From: Micrococcales bacterium
GTDB taxonomy: Bacteria; Actinomycetota; Actinomycetes; Actinomycetales; Microbacteriaceae
Assembly: GCA_947452985.1 (NCBI GenBank)
Contig: CANGEU010000012.1
Coordinates: forward strand, 1-48,491
Direction of reading: 5' to 3'
DNA length: 48,491 nt
Below are positions 43,361 through 48,491 of the stretch, piece by piece. Numbering within the stretch: position 1 is the first letter of the stretch; the number at the start of each line of letters is the position of its first letter. A model generated the notes under the pieces. It was not told the DNA's origin, did not search any database, and was given only the letters and a program-made list of their open reading frames with translations. The position numbers were made by a program, and so were the translations under genes.

Positions 43361-44761
43361 ATGATCAACAAAGCAGTTGACCTCGCGCGTAAAGCCCAGG
43401 TCGAATGGGTTAAAGTCCCTGTGCGTGAGCGTGCCGCGATTTTCCGCAAGTTTTCTAAGCTCGTTTTGGAACGCCAATCCGAAATCATGGACGTTCTGCA
43501 GGAGGAGACTCACAAGAATCGCCTAAGTGCATTCGAAGAGGTTCTCGACACCGTTCAGTTGACTCATTACTACGGACGCCACGCTGCCAAGTTCTTGAAA
43601 GACCAGAAACGTAGCGGCGCTTTCCCAATTATCACCAAGACCCGTGAGGTTCACCGCCCGGTTGGCGTGGTTGGCGTTATTACCCCTTGGAACTACCCAT
43701 TCACCCTTCCTTCAACCGATGTTGCTCCAGCAGTAATCGCCGGCAATACCGTGGTTTTACTTCCAGATGAACTAACCCCGAAGTGTGCCGACTTGATGCT
43801 TTCGCTAATGCGTGAGGCGGGACTGCCAGAGGGCGTGGTTACTATCGTTCACGGCGGAGGCCGAGTACATGGAAGCGATCTCATTAACGCAGCTGACTTC
43901 ATCATGTTCACCGGTTCAACCGCCACGGGCCGAATTGTTGCCAAACAATGCGCCGAGCGTCTGATTGGCTTCTCCGGAGAACTCGGCGGTAAGAACCCGA
44001 TGCTGGTTCTATCCGATGCCGACGTTGAAAAAACTGCCAAGGGCGCAGTTCGTGCTTGCTTTGCCAACAGCGGTCAGCTTTGCGTGAGCATTGAGCGCAT
44101 CTATGTTGTTGAGAGACACTACGACGAATTCCTCAAGGCGTTCGTTGCTGAAACTGAATCCATGAAACTTGGCGACAGCAACGACTGGGAGATCGACATG
44201 GGTCCGCTGATCAGCGACAAGCAGTTCGTGCGCGTTCGCGACCAGGTCACCGATGCAATCTCTAAGGGTGCCAAACTTCAAGCCGGTGGCCGAGTGCGCG
44301 CCGACATTGCGCCGACCTTCTTTGAGCCGACCATTCTCACCAACGTCTCAGACGACATGGACCTCAGCCGTGGCGAGACCTTCGGCCCGGTTGTGGCAAT
44401 TTACAAGGTCGCCACCGATGCCGACGCGGTTTGGAAAGCCAACGACACCGACTACGGTTTGAACTCGAGCGTTTGGGGTGGAGCCGCAGCCTTGAAGGCA
44501 GCACCGCTATTGGAGTCGGGAACCGTAACCGTGAACGAGGGTTTCAGTGCCAGCTTCGCTTCCCATGATGCACCGATGGGTGGAATGAAGACTTCCGGCG
44601 TTGGCCGTCGTCATGGTCGCCAGGGTCTGCTGAAGTACACCCAGCCTCAAACCATTGCCGTGCAGAGACTGATCGGTATTGCGCCGATTGGCAAACAGAC
44701 CAACCAAGCGTTCGCAAAGTTGGTAACTTCCCTTCTAGGAGTTTGGAACCGAATCAGATGA
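43361..44761 (+). CDS. gabD2: Succinate-semialdehyde dehydrogenase (GabD2-like)
   Basis: Oxidises succinate semialdehyde (or a related aldehyde) to the acid with NADP or NAD. The 466-residue protein has PWNYPFTLPSTDVAPAVIAG, the Rossmann FTGSTATGR, catalytic ELGGKNP and nucleophile ANSGQLCVS, GETFGPVVAIYK and a normal C-terminus. Where most family members have a Lys in VVxKP, this one reads VVLLPDELTP. The ATG at 43361 is favoured over the TTG at 43355. It is coupled to the next gene by ATGA. Confidence 0.92.
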   Translation: MINKAVDLARKAQVEWVKVPVRERAAIFRKFSKLVLERQSEIMDVLQEETHKNRLSAFEEVLDTVQLTHYYGRHAAKFLKDQKRSGAFPIITKTREVHRPVGVVGVITPWNYPFTLPSTDVAPAVIAGNTVVLLPDELTPKCADLMLSLMREAGLPEGVVTIVHGGGRVHGSDLINAADFIMFTGSTATGRIVAKQCAERLIGFSGELGGKNPMLVLSDADVEKTAKGAVRACFANSGQLCVSIERIYVVERHYDEFLKAFVAETESMKLGDSNDWEIDMGPLISDKQFVRVRDQVTDAISKGAKLQAGGRVRADIAPTFFEPTILTNVSDDMDLSRGETFGPVVAIYKVATDADAVWKANDTDYGLNSSVWGGAAALKAAPLLESGTVTVNEGFSASFASHDAPMGGMKTSGVGRRHGRQGLLKYTQPQTIAVQRLIGIAPIGKQTNQAFAKLVTSLLGVWNRIR

Positions 44762-45567
44762 GTTACAAAGTGTCTCTAAGTGGCGCACGCGCACTAATTA
44801 CCGGTGGCGCTTCGGGTCTAGGCCGCCAGTTGGCCATTCAGGCTGCCGCAAAGGGCTCGCACGTAATCATCTGGGACATGAACTTGGACGCAGCCAATAA
44901 GGTTGTGGCTGAAATTACCGGAAACGGCGGAACTGCCGAGGCTCACAAGGTTGATATCACCGATCTTGCGGCTGTGAACAAGTTGGCACTGGAAGTTGGC
45001 GCCGTTGATGTTTTGTTCAACAACGCAGGCGTGGTTTCGGGCGACTGGTTCCTAGATCTCGACCCAGCCTCAATCGAGCGCACTTACAAGGTGAACGTGC
45101 TTTCGCTCTACTGGATGACCCAGGCGTTTTTGCCCGCAATGGTTCAGGCAAACCACGGTTGCGTGGTTACTATCTCGAGCGCTTCCGGTTTACTCGGCGT
45201 TGCCAAGCTAACCGACTACGCGGCTAGCAAGTTTGCAGCTTTTGGCTTTATGGAGTCGCTTCGCTCAGAACTTCGCATGAAGCGCAGTTCGGTGAACACC
45301 CTGACCGTGTGCCCGCACTACATTGGCACCGGAATGTTCGACGGCGTTCAGACCAAGTTCCCTTGGCTTCTGCCAATTCTTGAAGAGGCCAAGGTTGCCG
45401 CCAAGATTTTGGCTTCGGTCGAAAAGGGTAAGGCTCAGTTGGTCATGCCGAAGTTTGTCAACGTAATTCCGGTGACTCGCATTTTGCCTGTGCGCGCTTT
45501 CGATAGGGTCACCGACTTTTTCGGGGTCAACCGAACCATGGACCATTTCCGCGGTCGTCAGAAGTAA
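44758..45567 (+). CDS. Short-chain dehydrogenase/reductase
   Basis: A 269-residue classical SDR: ALITGGASGLGRQLA for NAD(P), WDMNLDAANKV where the Asp-Met after the second strand suggests NAD, NNAGVVSGDW, SSASGLLGV and the catalytic YAASKFAAFGFMESL. The C-terminal part with LPVRAFDRVTDFFGVNRTMD resembles the membrane-associated RDH10/DHRS7-like and actinobacterial fatty alcohol SDRs. The pairing with an aldehyde dehydrogenase suggests successive oxidation of an alcohol to an acid. Confidence 0.87.
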   Translation: MSYKVSLSGARALITGGASGLGRQLAIQAAAKGSHVIIWDMNLDAANKVVAEITGNGGTAEAHKVDITDLAAVNKLALEVGAVDVLFNNAGVVSGDWFLDLDPASIERTYKVNVLSLYWMTQAFLPAMVQANHGCVVTISSASGLLGVAKLTDYAASKFAAFGFMESLRSELRMKRSSVNTLTVCPHYIGTGMFDGVQTKFPWLLPILEEAKVAAKILASVEKGKAQLVMPKFVNVIPVTRILPVRAFDRVTDFFGVNRTMDHFRGRQK

Positions 45568-46575
45568 TTACTGCGCGCTGGTTAGGAATTCTTCAACGCG
45601 GTCGCGACCGAGACCGTCGAAGTGTTTCAATGACTGAGCCGATAGTTCGGCACGAAGTTTTTGGTTCGTTAGCAACTGCGTAATTTGTTCGGCTAACTCG
45701 CCAGCCTTTTCGTCGCCGGCTCCACTGAGGTTATTAGTCAAGGTGAGACCGTTCTCCGCAATCTGGTTCAGTGAGAACTCCTGGTTGTCGACCACCGAAA
45801 GTAAAAGAGCCGGAACGCCGAGACTGCAAACATCCCAAGCGCTGGTTCCGGCCGCCGAAATCACCACATCAACGCCCCGATAGTAATCGGTGAGCTTAGG
45901 GGTTAGCCCGATGACAGAAACCTTTGATGAGTTTGAATCCAAGGCTGCGTGGATTGCCTCGTGCGACGTTTCCGGAGCAATGAAGGTCGCCTGGAATGGA
46001 ACTTCAACTTTTTCCAATGCCTCTGCTAGTAGCGGGCTATAGCCGTAGGGGTCGGAACCCCCGAGGAACACCAAAACCTTTGGGGGATTGCCCACGCCAA
46101 TTTCCGGGTGCGAGCGCTTGTGAACCAAGACGCCGTCACGAACCAGAGCGAACTTGCTGCCAGCCAAAAGCCTGGCTTCAACTCCACTCGGCCAGTTCAA
46201 TCGTTCCGAGAACAGGTTGGTATCGAGGTAAGCGCTCGCGGTGATGCCTCGGGCATCGCCATCGACAATTGCCAGGACCCGAAGCTCCTGATTTACGTCA
46301 CTGATTTGTCCGGCAGGAATTTGGTAGGAATCGACAATCAGCCAATCGGCCTTGAAGTCGCCTAATTGCTTAGTCGAAAGTTCGTCGGCAGTTACGCGGA
46401 ATACTTCCACTTTAGAAGCCGCAATCGCCGCCTCTAACCAGGCAATCTCAGACGAATTGGTGAACAGTCCAACTCGGTGACCTTTTTGCAGGAGTTTTTC
46501 GGCAAGCGACAGACAGCGCATGACGTGGCCGGTTCCCTGAACCACTCCGGCGTCGGCGCGAATCGCGAAAATCAA
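45568..46575 (-). CDS. pseG: UDP-2,4-diacetamido-2,4,6-trideoxy-L-altropyranose hydrolase (PseG-like)
   Basis: Removes UDP in pseudaminic acid synthesis. The 335-residue GT-B fold protein starts IRADAGVVQGTGHVMRCLSL, the PseG signature with His17. The second half has VLVFLGGSDPYGYS, and VDVVISAAGTSAWDVCSLGVPALLL for nucleotide binding. It overlaps pseF by 4 nt and is expressed with it. Legionaminic acid enzymes of the same fold use a different sugar, so the exact stereoisomer is inferred. Confidence 0.88.
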   Translation of the reverse strand: MIFAIRADAGVVQGTGHVMRCLSLAEKLLQKGHRVGLFTNSSEIAWLEAAIAASKVEVFRVTADELSTKQLGDFKADWLIVDSYQIPAGQISDVNQELRVLAIVDGDARGITASAYLDTNLFSERLNWPSGVEARLLAGSKFALVRDGVLVHKRSHPEIGVGNPPKVLVFLGGSDPYGYSPLLAEALEKVEVPFQATFIAPETSHEAIHAALDSNSSKVSVIGLTPKLTDYYRGVDVVISAAGTSAWDVCSLGVPALLLSVVDNQEFSLNQIAENGLTLTNNLSGAGDEKAGELAEQITQLLTNQKLRAELSAQSLKHFDGLGRDRVEEFLTSAQ

Positions 46576-47279
46576 TGTCCGTCCTCGATCAGGATTCGTT
46601 CGGGGTGGCGCTCCAGCAACTCCATAATGTCGGCACTGTCGAAGTTTGGCTTGGTCGGGTAAAGCTCACTGTAAACCCAGAGGGCAAAGTCGTAGTCTTC
46701 GGGGTTATCCACCGTCCATCGAAGATGACAGTTGTCGGTCTCGCCCGCGTAATTGGTCAGGGTGAATTCGCCCTGACGCTTGTAGAAGCCTAGGGTCACG
46801 TGCTCATGCTCGTCTTCGGAAAGGTCTAGTTCAGAAAGGCGGTCGAGAGCAGCCACTGTGAAAACTTCGGCATCCAGACCGCGCGGGAAGGTTCTGGAAA
46901 TCACGTTCGAGGTGTAGTCAACCTGAGTTTCAACGTGCTGCTCAATGATTCCGTCAATCACGGCTGGGTCGGTGAGCGGGCAGTCGGCGGTTAGGCGAAC
47001 GATGTGGGTTGGGTTGTAATCCGCGCGCAGGGTCTGGAAGCGCGAAAGGACGTCGTCCAATGATCCACGGAACACCGAGTAACCGGCATCGGTGACTGCC
47101 TTGGCCAGTGGGTCGTCGCTGGATTCGGTTGAGGTAGCAACCACGATTTGGTCAATGAGTTTGCTGCGAGAAATTCGCTCCAACTGGCGAATGACCATCG
47201 GTTGGCCCAAGACATCTTTGAGAACCTTGCCAGGCAATCGGGTCGAAGACATGCGGGCCTGGATCACTGCGAGAATCAT
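46572..47279 (-). CDS. pseF: Cytidylyltransferase, PseF/SpsF-like
   Basis: Likely activates the nonulosonic acid with CTP. The 235-residue protein opens with AVIQARMSSTRLPGKVLKD, the nucleotidyltransferase loop, followed by VATSTESSDDPLA, RGSLDDVLSRF and VRLTADCPLTDP (metal Asp). The ATG at 47279 gives MILAVIQARM, the family start, with GAGGTG close upstream. An ATG at 47306 adding nine residues, preceded by AAGGG, cannot be excluded. In Campylobacter terms it is PseF; SpsF of Bacillus is the alternative name. Confidence 0.85.
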   Translation of the reverse strand: MILAVIQARMSSTRLPGKVLKDVLGQPMVIRQLERISRSKLIDQIVVATSTESSDDPLAKAVTDAGYSVFRGSLDDVLSRFQTLRADYNPTHIVRLTADCPLTDPAVIDGIIEQHVETQVDYTSNVISRTFPRGLDAEVFTVAALDRLSELDLSEDEHEHVTLGFYKRQGEFTLTNYAGETDNCHLRWTVDNPEDYDFALWVYSELYPTKPNFDSADIMELLERHPERILIEDGH

Positions 47280-47365
47280 GGACACCTCTGCCTGCTTAGG
47301 ACTCATAAAAAGCCCTTATGTTAGGCTCAATCTAGTCAATATTGCCTGAATAGATGCGGAAAAAC

Positions 47366-48343
47366 ATGTCAATTCTGAAGAATTCGACCATTCTGATTAC
47401 CGGTGGAACCGGCTCGTTTGGTAAAGCGTTCATTGAGTACGCGCTAGCCAACCTGGAGCCAAAGAAGATCATCATCTTCAGCCGCGACGAACTAAAGCAG
47501 TACGAAGTTCGCCAGCTATTCAACAACGACTCACGTCTTCGCTTCTTCATCGGCGACATCCGCGACCAGCACCGCCTGGGCCGTGCAATGCACAACGTTG
47601 ACTACGTGGTTCACGCAGCTGCCCTAAAGCAGGTAGACACCGCCGAGTACAACCCGTTTGAGTTCGTTCAGACCAACATCATCGGTTCCCAGAACGTCAT
47701 CGAAGCTTCGATTGACGCCGGCGTAAAGAAGGTCGTGGCACTTTCAACCGACAAGGCTTCAAGCCCACTAAACCTTTACGGCGCAACCAAGTTGGCTGCC
47801 GACAAGCTTTTCCAGTCGGGTAACCACTACGCCGCCAGCTACGTAACCCGCTTCAGCGTGGTTCGCTACGGAAACGTTATGGGTTCACGTGGCTCGATTG
47901 TTCCTTTCTTCAAGAAGCTTGCTGCCGAAGGCAAGTCACTTCCAATTACCGACAACCGCATGACCCGTTTCTGGATCACCCTTCCTGAGGCCGTTCAGTT
48001 TGTCGTCGACTCATTCGACCGCATGGTTGGTGGCGAGCTTTACGTTCCAAAGATTTCTTCGATGAAGATCATGGACCTGGTCGAGGCAATTGCTCCTGGC
48101 TCACAGACTCACGAGATCGGCACCCGCCCAGGCGAGAAGCTTCACGAAGAAATGATTTCGGAAGACGACTCACGCCGCACCCTTGACCTCGGCGACCGCT
48201 ACGTAATTCTTCCAACCATCGCCGAGTGGGGTTTCGTTGCTCCTGAAGGTGAAGCAGTTACCGATGGTTTCGCTTACCGTTCAGACACCAACCCTGAGTG
48301 GTTGAGCGTTCAGGACATGCGCGACCTTCTCGAAGAGGCGTAA
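47366..48343 (+). CDS. pseB: UDP-N-acetylglucosamine 4,6-dehydratase (inverting), PseB
   Basis: First step of pseudaminic acid synthesis: UDP-GlcNAc to the 4-keto-6-deoxy-L-arabino sugar. The 325-residue extended SDR has ILITGGTGSFGKAFIEYAL for NADP, SRDELKQYEVRQ, AAALKQVD, LSTDKASSPLNLYGATKLAA with the catalytic Thr/Asp/Lys and Tyr/Lys, and RYGNVMGSRGSIVPFF. The ATG at 47366 gives MSILKNSTILITGG. An upstream start at 47354 adds four residues. It is divergent from pseF and 5 nt before pseC. Confidence 0.93.
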   Translation: MSILKNSTILITGGTGSFGKAFIEYALANLEPKKIIIFSRDELKQYEVRQLFNNDSRLRFFIGDIRDQHRLGRAMHNVDYVVHAAALKQVDTAEYNPFEFVQTNIIGSQNVIEASIDAGVKKVVALSTDKASSPLNLYGATKLAADKLFQSGNHYAASYVTRFSVVRYGNVMGSRGSIVPFFKKLAAEGKSLPITDNRMTRFWITLPEAVQFVVDSFDRMVGGELYVPKISSMKIMDLVEAIAPGSQTHEIGTRPGEKLHEEMISEDDSRRTLDLGDRYVILPTIAEWGFVAPEGEAVTDGFAYRSDTNPEWLSVQDMRDLLEEA

Positions 48344-48348
48344 AACTC

Positions 48349-48491
48349 GTGGCCATTCCGTACGGTCGCCACTCCATCAACCAGGACGACATCGATGCAG
48401 TTGTCGAAGTTCTGAAGGGTGACTGGCTTACCACCGGACCGAATGTAACCAAATTCGAAGCCGAAATCGCTAAGCGTTCTGGCACCGAAGA
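48349..48491 (+). CDS. pseC: UDP-4-amino-4,6-dideoxy-N-acetyl-L-altrosamine transaminase PseC (partial)
   Basis: The first 47 codons of a gene running off the right edge. IPYGRHSINQDDIDAVVEVL followed by KGDWLTTGPNVTKFEAEI is the standard N-terminus of DegT/DnrJ/EryC1 sugar aminotransferases, and its place after pseB fits PseC. The GTG start lies 5 nt after the pseB stop. The PLP lysine is beyond the window. Confidence 0.85.
   Translation, partial: MAIPYGRHSINQDDIDAVVEVLKGDWLTTGPNVTKFEAEIAKRSGTE

Noticed and set aside
43105-43488. Minus-strand frame bridging the CotH-like and GabD2 genes
   Set aside because: It overlaps two well-supported genes in other frames and has no family features.
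1-48491. CRISPR array, phage genes or insertion sequences
   Set aside because: No regularly spaced repeats, transposase, phage structural gene or Cas motif was seen on either strand.

Overview
The window looks like a chromosome segment of a small-genome actinobacterium of the Microbacteriaceae, most like the freshwater Luna lineage (Rhodoluna/Aquiluna type). This is inferred from moderate G+C, very tight gene packing with many 1-20 nt overlaps, frequent GTG/TTG starts, sortase-E style LANTG anchoring, and actinobacterial versions of PheA, SerS, LCP, DprE1/DprE2 and GabD2. No ribosomal RNA is present, so the placement is not proven.

Layout. 1-3758: end of a secreted protein, the tRNA hydroxylase TrhO, peptidase PepO and a thioesterase. 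3755-6954 (minus): a four-gene flavin electron-transfer operon, with a ferric-reductase-like membrane NAD(P)H oxidoreductase, two FMN-binding proteins and the flavin transferase ApbE. 7052-9100: lipase, acetyltransferase, orphan DNA methyltransferase. 9048-11746 (minus): thiamine transporter genes thiB and thiP behind a TPP riboswitch. 11754-22460: housekeeping and envelope genes (multidrug MFS, VanY-type peptidase, Pgm, PheA, SerS, HAD phosphatases, LCP ligase, tRNA-Ser, amidase-like lipoprotein, EamA).

22560-30180 is the accessory zone: a 1016-residue secreted protein, SOUL protein, tRNA-Arg(ACG), then a 1.6 kb AT-richer islet bounded by an exact 44-bp repeat of the tRNA 3' half. The islet carries a secreted HExxHxxGxxH metalloprotease and a lipoprotein and has no integrase. 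Next come a secreted RCC1-like repeat protein and a leftover tRNA 5' fragment just before ahcY.

30180-35408: ahcY, YCII protein, tRNA-Ser(TGA), several tiny membrane or DNA-binding-like proteins, a LANTG-anchored LamG protein and a P450. 35509-42078: a six-gene co-directional run with a GT-C glycosyltransferase, decaprenyl-phosphate phosphoribosyltransferase, DprE1, DprE2, a metallophosphatase lipoprotein and an MFS protein. Together these predict synthesis and use of decaprenyl-phospho-arabinose. 42075-45567: CotH-like protein, succinate-semialdehyde dehydrogenase and an SDR. 45568-48491: divergent pseudaminic-acid-type genes (pseG, pseF / pseB, pseC), the last cut by the window edge.

The most notable items are the integrase-less tRNA-Arg islet with its second broken tRNA piece, the arabinose-donor cluster, the tandem FMN-domain electron-transfer operon, and the riboswitch whose expression platform overlaps a hairpin on the start codon.
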